DNA of 9,522 nucleotides from assembly GCA_003241645.1 (NCBI GenBank), contig QFOX01000067.1, positions 1 to 9,522 of the forward strand, read 5' to 3'. This stretch comes from Azospirillum brasilense (GTDB lineage: Bacteria > Pseudomonadota > Alphaproteobacteria > Rickettsiales > UBA3002). A model generated the notes under the pieces. It was not told the origin of the DNA, ran no database searches, and worked only from the letters and a program-made list of their open reading frames with translations. Positions 1-6,622 of the stretch are shown in pieces; the first letter of the stretch is position 1, and each line of letters starts with the position of its first letter. Both the position numbers and the translations under genes were made by a program.

Positions 1-2637
1 CCCGTTGAGCATGTCGTTGCCATCACCGCCTAGGAGATTGTCATCGCCACCACGGGCTTCAAGGTAATCTGCGCCAGCGTTCGCAACAATAGTGCCAACA
101 CTATCATTGCCCACCAACACATCGGAACCGGAGTTACCAATGATATAGGATATATCCTGTGCGATGATCGTCGATCCTTGCGGATGCACGGCCACCAATG
201 CATCTACCCAATTACCATTCACCTCGATCTGCTGCACTTGGTAAATAGAGTTGAAGACTTGTTGAGGACTGCCGAATTCTCCCTCTTTGAAGACCTTTCC
301 CCAGTAGATTTTGGAAATGATTTTTGGCGCAATGAAAGAAATAAGAAGGCTCGATATGATTGTTAAAGGATCAATGCCCAAAATTGGAACCTGCAGCGCA
401 CGCCCAACCTCAGTTGCAGCCAATACCGCTGTGACGCCCTGCGTTGCAGCGTATATCGAAACAGCCATGCCGACCTGAACGCCTAATTGCGCCCAATCAC
501 CGTCAAAATCGAGCAGCCCTTGCACAGCAGTCATCACGGCAGTGGAAACTGCACCGGCGGCAATATTATTGCCAATAATGCCTTCTTCGACCAGATAGGT
601 CTTCACCAGTTCACCTGCCAGCGTCGAAACGCCAACATTGAGCGCTGTTTCGGCATCGAACCCGCTGGTGACAAATGACAAGGTCATTTGTGTCAAACTT
701 GCAGCAAACGCATTGGCATAAGCCCCCGCCTCAGTGGCAGGTGTAGTGGGGTTGCCATTCTCGTCTTTATTCATGACGAGGTGGTAATCTCCATTCGCAT
801 CAACGTAGGTGGGATTGACATCCCCAACATTGAATTCTTCGTACAGCACGCGTGCAATTGCTACCTTGGCATCAAGCGTGTCATTGACAACGAAATTACT
901 AAGGAAGCTGCCCCCCAGGTACTGGCCAAGGCTAATGAGCGCCTCTTCACCATTCATGTCACCTGCGAGAATATCGTCGATGTTTTGTGACAACCACGCT
1001 GAGAATGCTACCTGCGCGCCACCCTCATTGAACCATTTTATCCCTGATTCTGCTAAGTTGTTAATAAAATTACTGACTGCCTGCGCAGCAGAATCAAAAG
1101 CGTCAATAATATCCCTTACGAAATAGGTCTCATTATTTACATTAGTGGTCAAATTTCTTGCCGCCAATGTGAAGGCTAAATTACCATCTGAGGACGCGAC
1201 CAAAATTGCATTTTCATCCGATAAAGTCCCACCCATTCTTGCATTGGCAACCAAGAAATCACCGGAGCTGAGATCATACTCAGTAGTATCGGTAACAGAA
1301 CCGCTTCCAAACGCTTCTTCACCATAGTCATTCAGGCTGTAATCTTTTGCTTTGAGTTCTTCTACAAACCGATCGAAGTTTTTGATTGATTCATCCAATT
1401 CACCCGTATCAAAACCGAATATTGAAGCGAAGAAACTTTTGACATTGCTGATTGTTGTTCGCCCACTGCTTACATCAGCCCATGCTTGCCCCAATGCACC
1501 CGTGAATCCATCGCTCGAAACGGACAATACACCATCGCCACTTAGATAACCCAATTGAACTAAAGAATCGAGATAAGGAGTATTCAGCTTGAATGAATTT
1601 TGTGCACCGAAAATATAAAAATCATCGCTGTCAATCGTGAAGAAACTCCCCATCAAGTTCGAGTTTCCTGCATTCAGGAATGCATCTAAATTTATTGACC
1701 CATCAAGATTCCGCCATCCCAAATCTTTGATTATATCATAAGTTCCAGAAGCAGAATAGACGTGCGGGAATCCCTGCACTTGGCCAGTAGTGTAATCGTA
1801 TGTGACCAAACCGTGCGTCTGGTGCTCTACGCGTAGATCCCTAATCGCATCCAATCGATCAGCCTGCGCCTCACTCGGTGCGAGCGCACCATACCAGGTG
1901 TCGCCAACCCATTTTTCCTGCCCCACATCATACAGCCAAGTTATACCGTTGTCGTATACAACGTTCAGTGGCCCAGCATATTCACCACTTATGGCCCGCG
2001 AAATAATTTGAGTCTTCACCCAATCTGGAACCGAGCTGTCGAATCCAACGCGCATTGTAGTTTTAATGTCATCCCAATTATCGACAGCTCCAGAATCGAA
2101 AGTTGCACTCATGGCAGCAGAGCTAGTAAAAATAAATTTTTCCAACTCTACTGGGTCACTCATGATATGAGCACCAACAGTCTGGGTCTTTCCTTGCCAT
2201 GTAATTTCTGTGTTCCAATAATAAGTGGCACCACCCCAGCCTGCAGGCGAGATGCCATAAGATGAGATCGCGGTATTAATATCTAAATCAACAAATTGGT
2301 TGATGGGCGGGACACCATTATTGGTAATAAGTGAACTGTAAACCTGCGCTCCAATACTGTTAGAGACCGTTTGCATATTACTTGGCGTATTACCACTCCA
2401 AGCCTGTCCGATGGATGTGTGCGCGCGAATAAAAACGTTCGCAGGCGAATCAAGATCATTAGCATTAATGGCCTGCGCCTGTTGGAACCATAATTTTGTA
2501 TCCGCATCAACGGCAGGGTTATTTTTGATCAAATCATAGACATACCCGTAGGCCAAATGAAAATCTTGAGTCCCATTGCTAGTAAGCGAATTGATCTGCG
2601 CAATTTCTGACGGACTGAATGTAAACTGATTTGTCAT
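1..2637 (-). CDS. Large RTX (Ca2+-binding nonapeptide repeat) protein, N-terminal 879 residues, runs off left edge
   Basis: One uninterrupted leftward frame from ATG at 2637 to base 1, with no stop. The start is preceded by a G-rich Shine-Dalgarno-like stretch (GTGGGGG, about 5 bases away). The protein has no signal peptide, as expected for type I secreted RTX proteins, which carry a C-terminal signal (not in view). Residues 1-700 are acidic, Asn/Asp/Ser/Gly-rich and of no family I recognise. Residues about 716-778 form a long hydrophobic, mostly helical stretch, followed by lysines (K772, K776, K781, K784). Glycine/aspartate repeats begin at about residue 834 (GNSGSDVLVG) and become canonical at 863-879 (GGDDNLLGGDGNDMLNG), matching GGxGxDxUx. 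Family knowledge: such repeats fold into Ca2+-binding beta-rolls outside the cell, and RTX toxins are acylated on lysines by HlyC-type enzymes. The acyltransferase gene upstream and the hydrophobic stretch favour a pore-forming or membrane-active toxin, but an adhesin or enzyme is not excluded because most of the C-terminus is missing. Confidence 0.9.
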   Translation of the reverse strand, partial: MTNQFTFSPSEIAQINSLTSNGTQDFHLAYGYVYDLIKNNPAVDADTKLWFQQAQAINANDLDSPANVFIRAHTSIGQAWSGNTPSNMQTVSNSIGAQVYSSLITNNGVPPINQFVDLDINTAISSYGISPAGWGGATYYWNTEITWQGKTQTVGAHIMSDPVELEKFIFTSSAAMSATFDSGAVDNWDDIKTTMRVGFDSSVPDWVKTQIISRAISGEYAGPLNVVYDNGITWLYDVGQEKWVGDTWYGALAPSEAQADRLDAIRDLRVEHQTHGLVTYDYTTGQVQGFPHVYSASGTYDIIKDLGWRNLDGSINLDAFLNAGNSNLMGSFFTIDSDDFYIFGAQNSFKLNTPYLDSLVQLGYLSGDGVLSVSSDGFTGALGQAWADVSSGRTTISNVKSFFASIFGFDTGELDESIKNFDRFVEELKAKDYSLNDYGEEAFGSGSVTDTTEYDLSSGDFLVANARMGGTLSDENAILVASSDGNLAFTLAARNLTTNVNNETYFVRDIIDAFDSAAQAVSNFINNLAESGIKWFNEGGAQVAFSAWLSQNIDDILAGDMNGEEALISLGQYLGGSFLSNFVVNDTLDAKVAIARVLYEEFNVGDVNPTYVDANGDYHLVMNKDENGNPTTPATEAGAYANAFAASLTQMTLSFVTSGFDAETALNVGVSTLAGELVKTYLVEEGIIGNNIAAGAVSTAVMTAVQGLLDFDGDWAQLGVQVGMAVSIYAATQGVTAVLAATEVGRALQVPILGIDPLTIISSLLISFIAPKIISKIYWGKVFKEGEFGSPQQVFNSIYQVQQIEVNGNWVDALVAVHPQGSTIIAQDISYIIGNSGSDVLVGNDSVGTIVANAGADYLEARGGDDNLLGGDGNDMLNG

Positions 2638-2672
2638 ATTAACCCCCACTATCGCGTAATTCAAAATTTAGA

Positions 2673-3509
2673 TTAATGATTTGCAGTGCCAGCATCCAGC
2701 ATGCGCCATTTTTTCGGCAATCGCTGGGCGCTTAAAAGAATAGCCTCCCATTCAGAAAGGACATCAGGAGGAAAGCTAATTTCCATATAATTTTGGGTAT
2801 CAGGATAGTAAAATTTCCCTAGGCACATTGGATTCGGGACATCGCGCCCCGACTGCGTACACTCAATATATGCCTGCTGTGTATCGTTCAGCCTGAAATA
2901 ATAATCATAGAACGGTAGCGGATAATCGATCCGAATCACCTTAGTTAAACCGTAATGATTCTCATGTTTTTTCTTCAACTTGTCTGAATCAAAGCGCCGT
3001 TTATATATTAATTCTGGCGTAATAGGACGATCTCCCACAGGAATATCCATAACGCGAGCTTTAACTATATACTTACCCGATCCAGCCTCAGGTGCTGGCC
3101 TGCCATTCTCACAGGGACGATAGCTTCGATAAGATAATTCGTTGACTTCTTGATATCTTAAATTGGGCATCCAGAAGCTGAATGCCAATTCGGAGAATTT
3201 ATTGGGTTTATCCAATTTGAGGCCGTTTGGATTCTCAGGAGACTCAGGCACTCCCCATGACAGAATATACCCCAGCTTAATTATATAGGTGCTGCCCTTA
3301 TAAAGGACGGTAATAGGGGTATCCAGCGGCAGATTGCCCGCCATCTTCGTTGTTGTTTGACGAGGATTGGCAGGTGATATCCCTTTTTGGCAGACCACTT
3401 CCTTTGCCACGGCAGCCTCACTAAGAACGGAAAGAATTAACACCAGAATCGCACCGCTTAGATGCAGTTTTGATTTTCTTTGCAATGTCTGCGATTTCCC
3501 CCGAAACAT
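2673..3509 (-). CDS. Secreted protein of unknown function with signal peptide, between acyltransferase and RTX gene
   Basis: 278 residues, ATG at 3509 with GAGG five bases upstream. The N-terminus is a signal peptide: basic residues 3-14, hydrophobic core 19-30, and an AVA motif suggesting cleavage after A35, so the mature protein is probably periplasmic or exported by Sec. The mature part has four cysteines (C40, C133, C217, C229) that could form two disulphides, an aromatic-rich middle (FWMPNLRY, residues 112-119) and a C-terminal amphipathic stretch ending PPDVLSEWEAILLSAQRLPKKW. I do not recognise the family with certainty. The overall plan, with a short beta-rich secreted protein, paired cysteines and an LSEWEAI-type final helix, loosely resembles periplasmic immunity proteins of lipase effectors such as Tli5; this is a weak resemblance. 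It ends 35 bases before the RTX start on the same strand, so the two are very likely cotranscribed. An immunity, chaperone or co-secreted partner role for the RTX protein is an inference from position only. Confidence 0.85.
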   Translation of the reverse strand: MFRGKSQTLQRKSKLHLSGAILVLILSVLSEAAVAKEVVCQKGISPANPRQTTTKMAGNLPLDTPITVLYKGSTYIIKLGYILSWGVPESPENPNGLKLDKPNKFSELAFSFWMPNLRYQEVNELSYRSYRPCENGRPAPEAGSGKYIVKARVMDIPVGDRPITPELIYKRRFDSDKLKKKHENHYGLTKVIRIDYPLPFYDYYFRLNDTQQAYIECTQSGRDVPNPMCLGKFYYPDTQNYMEISFPPDVLSEWEAILLSAQRLPKKWRMLDAGTANH

Positions 3510-3696
3510 GCCGCCCTCAAAATTTCAGTATGAGCATACAGAGCAAATCATGCGCTCTACATCAACCGATAAATGCAACCCATCGGTGAAAATAAAACTT
3601 GCATCTGTGCTATCCAAGAATGAGCGCCGCTTCGCATTTGTTGCACAGTAAAATTCTGAGATTCACGCATGCGTCACATGCATGTGACGCATGTGA
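3510..3696. other. 187-base gap between acyltransferase and secreted-protein genes
   Basis: No credible gene on either strand. It contains the 26-bp palindrome at 3668-3693 and a smaller inverted repeat, ACCGAT at 3565-3570 against ATCGGT at 3582-3587. The gap is long enough to hold a separate leftward promoter for the secreted protein and RTX gene, but I found no convincing -35/-10 pair. Whether the three left-block genes form one operon or two is therefore open. Confidence 0.5.
3668..3693. repeat. 26-bp perfect palindrome, candidate operator
   Basis: The half CATGCGTCACATG is followed at once by its exact reverse complement, centred between 3680 and 3681, with no spacer. Allowing one G/T pair, the symmetry extends to 3666-3695. 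The motif ATGTGAC occurs on both arms and once more just outside (3691-3697), so the site also has a 9-base direct-repeat character. It lies three bases beyond the acyltransferase stop codon. An RNA hairpin could form, but no U-run follows in the leftward direction, which argues against a simple intrinsic terminator. A dimeric-repressor operator for the downstream secreted protein/RTX pair is the better guess. Confidence 0.7.
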
Positions 3697-4179
3697 CTAG
3701 TTCAGATGTTTTTTATAATTCACGCCATTGAGTTTTGTAATTTCCACTGGCGATTTTACGTCTCCGGTAAAGCGGACGTAATGTGCGCACTCGTTCGGAA
3801 ACACATGCTTGCGCAAATGCCCCTCCACCTGCTTGGTATGGCCGTAAGGTGCAATAAATTCCATAATGTGCAGTCGGTCACCGCTGGCGAGTTCTTCCTC
3901 TGAAAGCACATGATTTACAGCAAGATACTCTTTCTCTACCTTGGCAGATAAGCGCCCCCACGTTACAAGCGCAATAGGCTGTCGGTTCGCGTCCCGATAA
4001 ATGGTGTACTGACCGAGGTTGATTGCCGGGAACAGCACATCAGCTATGTCGCGCAACTGATACTGGCGGTGCGATTGCGATGCCAACATGAGCGACATGA
4101 TTTCTCCAACCAATATATGCAATTTTTGTGGAGTTAACTGCCTTAACTTACCTTCAGGAAATTTCTTCGCAGCGGTCAT
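3697..4179 (-). CDS. RTX toxin-activating lysine-acyltransferase, HlyC family
   Basis: 160 residues, close to the roughly 170 of E. coli HlyC. Family knowledge: these cytoplasmic enzymes move a fatty acyl group from acyl-ACP to internal lysines of a protoxin, making it active. Landmarks (numbered from the ATG at 4179): SQSHRQY holds H37, aligned with catalytic His23 of HlyC (SPLHRNW); PAINLGQYTIYRD at 51-63 matches PAIQANQYALLTRD; SGDRLHIMEFIAPYG at 99-113 matches SGDRKWFIDWIAPFG and carries D101, equivalent to the second catalytic residue Asp92; RKHVFPNE at 123-130 matches the conserved RKKFP-E stretch. Both catalytic residues are thus present. The ATG at 4179 is preferred over an in-frame GTG at 4188 because the Shine-Dalgarno sequence AAGGAA directly abuts the GTG but sits nine bases before the ATG. 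The expected substrate is the RTX protein two genes downstream; the upstream position of the acyltransferase is the classic arrangement. Confidence 0.93.
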   Translation of the reverse strand: MTAAKKFPEGKLRQLTPQKLHILVGEIMSLMLASQSHRQYQLRDIADVLFPAINLGQYTIYRDANRQPIALVTWGRLSAKVEKEYLAVNHVLSEEELASGDRLHIMEFIAPYGHTKQVEGHLRKHVFPNECAHYVRFTGDVKSPVEITKLNGVNYKKHLN

Positions 4180-4183
4180 TTTA

Positions 4184-4199
4184 ATCACTTCCTTGTGAT
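4184..4199 (-). promoter_or_regulatory. Shine-Dalgarno of acyltransferase gene in the loop of a short hairpin
   Basis: On the leftward transcript AUCAC and GUGAU can pair (5 bp), leaving the six-base loop AAGGAA, which is the ribosome binding site for the ATG at 4179. The stem is short, so this may be chance; if it forms, it would present rather than hide the site. Confidence 0.3.
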
Positions 4200-4244
4200 G
4201 TCATTTGTTAATCATTAGACGTAAAGCCCGACCAGCATCATCGA

Positions 4245-4278
4245 ATGGTCAATACAACCATTAAGTTGTATTAACCAT
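4245..4278. repeat. Inverted repeat with 14-bp arms upstream of the acyltransferase gene, candidate operator
   Basis: ATGGTCAATACAAC (4245-4258) and GTTGTATTAACCAT (4265-4278) pair with a single mismatch around a six-base centre. Parts recur nearby: CAATACAA at 4250-4257 is repeated at 4328-4335, and GAATGGTC at 4243-4250 reappears inverted as GACCATTC at 4315-4322. The gap between the regulator gene and the acyltransferase gene is thus rich in related half-sites, as expected for an operator region controlling the toxin locus. No T-run follows on the leftward strand, so a terminator for the regulator gene is less likely. Confidence 0.6.
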
Positions 4279-4319
4279 GGGGCGCAGATCACAAAAAATC
4301 CTCTCCATTCGCGTGACCA

Positions 4320-4348
4320 TTCATACGCAATACAAATCAAAATCGCAA
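4320..4348 (-). promoter_or_regulatory. Possible leftward promoter for the toxin locus
   Basis: On the minus strand TTGCGA (4348-4343) and TATGAA (4325-4320) are separated by 17 bases, each matching the sigma-70 consensus in four of six positions. Placed here, transcription would start just before the inverted repeat at 4245-4278, which could then act as a downstream operator. The match is weak. Confidence 0.2.
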
Positions 4349-4349
4349 T

Positions 4350-4961
4350 CTATGCTGCCTGCTTGAATGCACAAATTTCATAGGCGCCGTTCTTGCGCGC
4401 GCCGTTGAAGCGGATAATGCCTGCCGCAATCAGCTTGGCGATATCGGTTTCTGCCGTGCGGCGTGATATATCCCAGGCATGGACGATATGCGATGCTCGC
4501 ATGCGGTAACCATGCTGCAGTAACCCCACAAACCAAAGCTGCCGAACGGTGAGTTTTCCGCCCCATGCATATTGGAGCTGCATATTTATACCGAAGGAAG
4601 TTGCGGTAGAAATACTTTCCATGGCCAGTGTTTTCGACTTGCGGCCGGTAGTGTCCGCTGCCCCGTCCATGGGCGCACCCGTCGCTTCCGTCCCCAGCAA
4701 GGCCGCCACCGCATGCGCCACGCTTGGCGAGTGTCGCGCCAAGAGAATCAGATGCACAGAATTTGGCGGATTTCTGCCCTCATACCATGATTTGATTGTG
4801 TTCAGACTATCCACTGGCACTGCGCGTGCGATGCGCTTGATGGCGTGCCGTTTCTCCCCGTAATCCTTGCGCAATGCCGTGGCGATAATCCATGCGATAT
4901 TGCGCTCCAGCGTGTCCTTAAAATCTCCTGTCAGTTTGTTACCCGTTTGCGGTGACGACAT
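4350..4961 (-). CDS. Two-domain helix-turn-helix DNA-binding protein, probable regulator
   Basis: 203 residues, ATG at 4961 with GAGGGG eight bases upstream. Two DNA-binding-like parts are visible. Residues about 38-75 (HAIKRIARAVPVDSLNTIKSWYEGRNPP) resemble a lambda-repressor-type helix-turn-helix. Residues about 137-195 resemble a winged helix: ASHIVHAWDISRRTAETDI is the helix-turn-helix, and LIAAGIIRFNGARKNGAYEI the following helix and hairpin wing. The linker at 91-130 is low in structure signals. There are no membrane segments or catalytic motifs. It is transcribed divergently from the recombinase with 89 bases between the two starts, the usual place for a regulator of an integrase operon, and it also lies directly upstream of the toxin locus on the same strand. 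It could control either or both. I do not know a named family for the full-length protein. Confidence 0.85.
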   Translation of the reverse strand: MSSPQTGNKLTGDFKDTLERNIAWIIATALRKDYGEKRHAIKRIARAVPVDSLNTIKSWYEGRNPPNSVHLILLARHSPSVAHAVAALLGTEATGAPMDGAADTTGRKSKTLAMESISTATSFGINMQLQYAWGGKLTVRQLWFVGLLQHGYRMRASHIVHAWDISRRTAETDIAKLIAAGIIRFNGARKNGAYEICAFKQAA

Positions 4962-4967
4962 ATTCAG

Positions 4968-4992
4968 TTCCCCTCGTTAGTTTAGAGGGGAA
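4968..4992. promoter_or_regulatory. Inverted repeat covering the ribosome binding site of the regulator gene
   Basis: TTCCCCTC (4968-4975) and GAGGGGAA (4985-4992) are perfect 8-bp arms around nine bases. On the leftward transcript the GAGGGG that serves as Shine-Dalgarno for the start at 4961 is the proximal arm (4975-4970), so a hairpin would block translation of the regulator; as DNA it could be an autoregulatory operator in the divergent promoter region shared with the recombinase. Which of the two applies cannot be told from sequence. Confidence 0.45.
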
Positions 4993-5050
4993 AGATTTAC
5001 TCACATCCCAATGCGTACCCTGCGGGGTCTAAATACTGGAATATCAGACT

Positions 5051-6622
5051 GTGCGAACGAAGAGCGAACTCACTGGAAACACTGAGCAACACACCCAACC
5101 ACCCCGTAAGGCAGCGATGTATGTACGCATGTCCACGGATCATCAGAAATATTCGACTGAGAATCAGGCCGATGCCATCCGCGAATATGCCGCGCGCTAC
5201 CATATCGAGATTATAGCCACCTATGAGGATGCAGGCAAAAGCGGCCTGAGCCTCGACGGGCGCGATGCGCTCAAACGGCTCATCGAGGACGTGCAGGAAG
5301 GCGGCGTGCCGTATTCGATGATTCTCGTGCTCGACGTGACGCGCTGGGGACGGTTCCAGGATGCCGACGAAAGCGCCTATTACGAATATATCTGCCGTCG
5401 CGCTGGCATCGACGTACAATATGTGGCCGAACAGTTCGAGAATGATGGAAGCCCCGTATCAACTATCGTCAAGGGCGTGAAGCGTGCCATGGCGGGCGAA
5501 TATAGCCGCGAACTCTCCGGCAAAGTGTTTGCAGGCCAATGCCGCCTGATCGAGCTGGGCTACCGCCAAGGTGGCCCCGCTGGCTACGGCCTGCGCCGAG
5601 TGCTCATCGATGAGCATGGCAATCGCAAGGGCGAGCTTAAGCGCGGCGAGCATAAGAGTCTGCAGACCGACCGGGTGGTGCTGGTGCCGGGGCCGGAAGA
5701 AGAAGTGGTCACGGTGCGCTGGATGTACCAGGCATTCACCGAGCACCGCATGACCGAGGGGCAAATCGCCGCCCTGCTGAATCAGCGCGGCACGCTCACC
5801 GATCTCGACCGCCCATGGACACGCGGCACCGTGCATGAGGTGCTGACCAACGAGAAATATATCGGCAACAACGTCTTCAACCGCTCATCCTTCAAGCTGA
5901 AAAAACGCCGCGTGGTGAATGCGCCCGCCATGTGGGTGCGTGCCGATGGGGTGTTTGAGGCCGTGGTCGATACGGCATCCTTCTATGCCGCCCAGCTCAT
6001 CATTCAGGAGCGCAGTAAGAAATTCAGTGATGAGGAGCTGCTCGACAAGCTGCGGGCGTTACAGGCGAAGAAAGGCTGGCTATCGGGCATCGTCATTAAC
6101 GAAACCGAGGGCATGCCATCCAGCACTGCCTATGCAACCCGCTTCGGCAGCCTGATTCGTGCGTACCAGCTCATCGGCTACACGCCGGATCGGGATTACC
6201 GCTATATCGAAATCAATCGTGCGCTGCGCCAGTATCATACCAGCACCGTCGAGGAGACGATGGGCAAACTGCGTGGGCTGGGTGCCGAGGTGCGGCGTGA
6301 TATCCCGACCGATCTGTTGTTTGTGAATGACGAGCTGCGTGTATCGTTGGTGATTTGCCGATGCACTACGACGAGCACGGGCGCATACCGCTGGAATATC
6401 CGGCTTGATAGCGGTCACGAGCCGGATATCACCATTGCCGTGCGCATGGACATGGCTAACCAGGAGGCGTTGGATTATTACCTGCTGCCCGCGCTCGACG
6501 TAGCGAACCCGAAGCTGCGACTGGCAGAAAATAATGGATTTGCATTGGATGCCTACCGTTTCGATGATCTGGAGCCATTCTTTCAACTGGCCGAGCACGC
6601 GCCGATTCGGGGTGTTGCATGA
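5051..6622 (+). CDS. Large serine recombinase with atypical C-terminus lacking a zinc ribbon
   Basis: 523 residues. Residues 20-165 are the resolvase/invertase catalytic domain: YVRMSTDHQKYSTENQ with nucleophile S28 and R26, YEDAGKSGLSLDGR at 58-71, LDVTRWGR with R98 and R101, and GEYSRELSGKV at 149-159. Residues about 170-290 are the recombinase DNA-binding domain (GGPAGYGLRR; PWTRGTVHEVLTNEKYIGN). Family knowledge: such enzymes exchange DNA between att sites through a 5'-phosphoserine intermediate and drive integration or excision. The usual Cys-pair zinc ribbon and coiled-coil insertion are not visible. Instead residues 340-380 contain SSTAYATRFGSLIRAYQLIGY, resembling the HNH-associated repeat, and 415-523 form an unrecognised domain (PDITIAVRMDMANQEALDYYLLP). 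The start chosen is GTG 5051, after an in-frame stop at 5030-5032; a poor Shine-Dalgarno leaves ATG 5117 (AAGG six bases upstream) possible, and that shorter form would still contain S28. The stop overlaps the next gene by ATGA. Confidence 0.93.
   Translation: MRTKSELTGNTEQHTQPPRKAAMYVRMSTDHQKYSTENQADAIREYAARYHIEIIATYEDAGKSGLSLDGRDALKRLIEDVQEGGVPYSMILVLDVTRWGRFQDADESAYYEYICRRAGIDVQYVAEQFENDGSPVSTIVKGVKRAMAGEYSRELSGKVFAGQCRLIELGYRQGGPAGYGLRRVLIDEHGNRKGELKRGEHKSLQTDRVVLVPGPEEEVVTVRWMYQAFTEHRMTEGQIAALLNQRGTLTDLDRPWTRGTVHEVLTNEKYIGNNVFNRSSFKLKKRRVVNAPAMWVRADGVFEAVVDTASFYAAQLIIQERSKKFSDEELLDKLRALQAKKGWLSGIVINETEGMPSSTAYATRFGSLIRAYQLIGYTPDRDYRYIEINRALRQYHTSTVEETMGKLRGLGAEVRRDIPTDLLFVNDELRVSLVICRCTTTSTGAYRWNIRLDSGHEPDITIAVRMDMANQEALDYYLLPALDVANPKLRLAENNGFALDAYRFDDLEPFFQLAEHAPIRGVA

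Noticed and set aside
178..2265. Several rightward open frames of 60-105 codons across the RTX gene
   Set aside because: They lie antisense to one continuous 879-codon leftward frame with clear RTX repeats, have no good ribosome binding sites or recognisable motifs, and overlap each other.
2283..2510. Leftward 75-codon frame within the RTX gene
   Set aside because: It is in a different frame from the long RTX reading frame on the same strand and shows no family features.
3668..3693. Palindrome read as a CRP site (TGTGA-N6-TCACA)
   Set aside because: The half-sites are in the opposite order (TCACA then TGTGA), so the orientation does not fit a CRP site.
3668..3693. Palindrome read as an intrinsic terminator of the acyltransferase gene
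   Set aside because: No U-run follows on the leftward transcript; the sequence after it is mixed.
3697..4188. GTG 4188 as start of the acyltransferase
   Set aside because: The Shine-Dalgarno sequence AAGGAA directly touches this GTG, while it is well spaced for the ATG at 4179.
4997..5419. Leftward 140-codon frame antisense to the recombinase start
   Set aside because: It covers the divergent promoter gap and the conserved catalytic domain of the recombinase; no ribosome binding site or known motif. Shadow frames are common in this GC-rich stretch.
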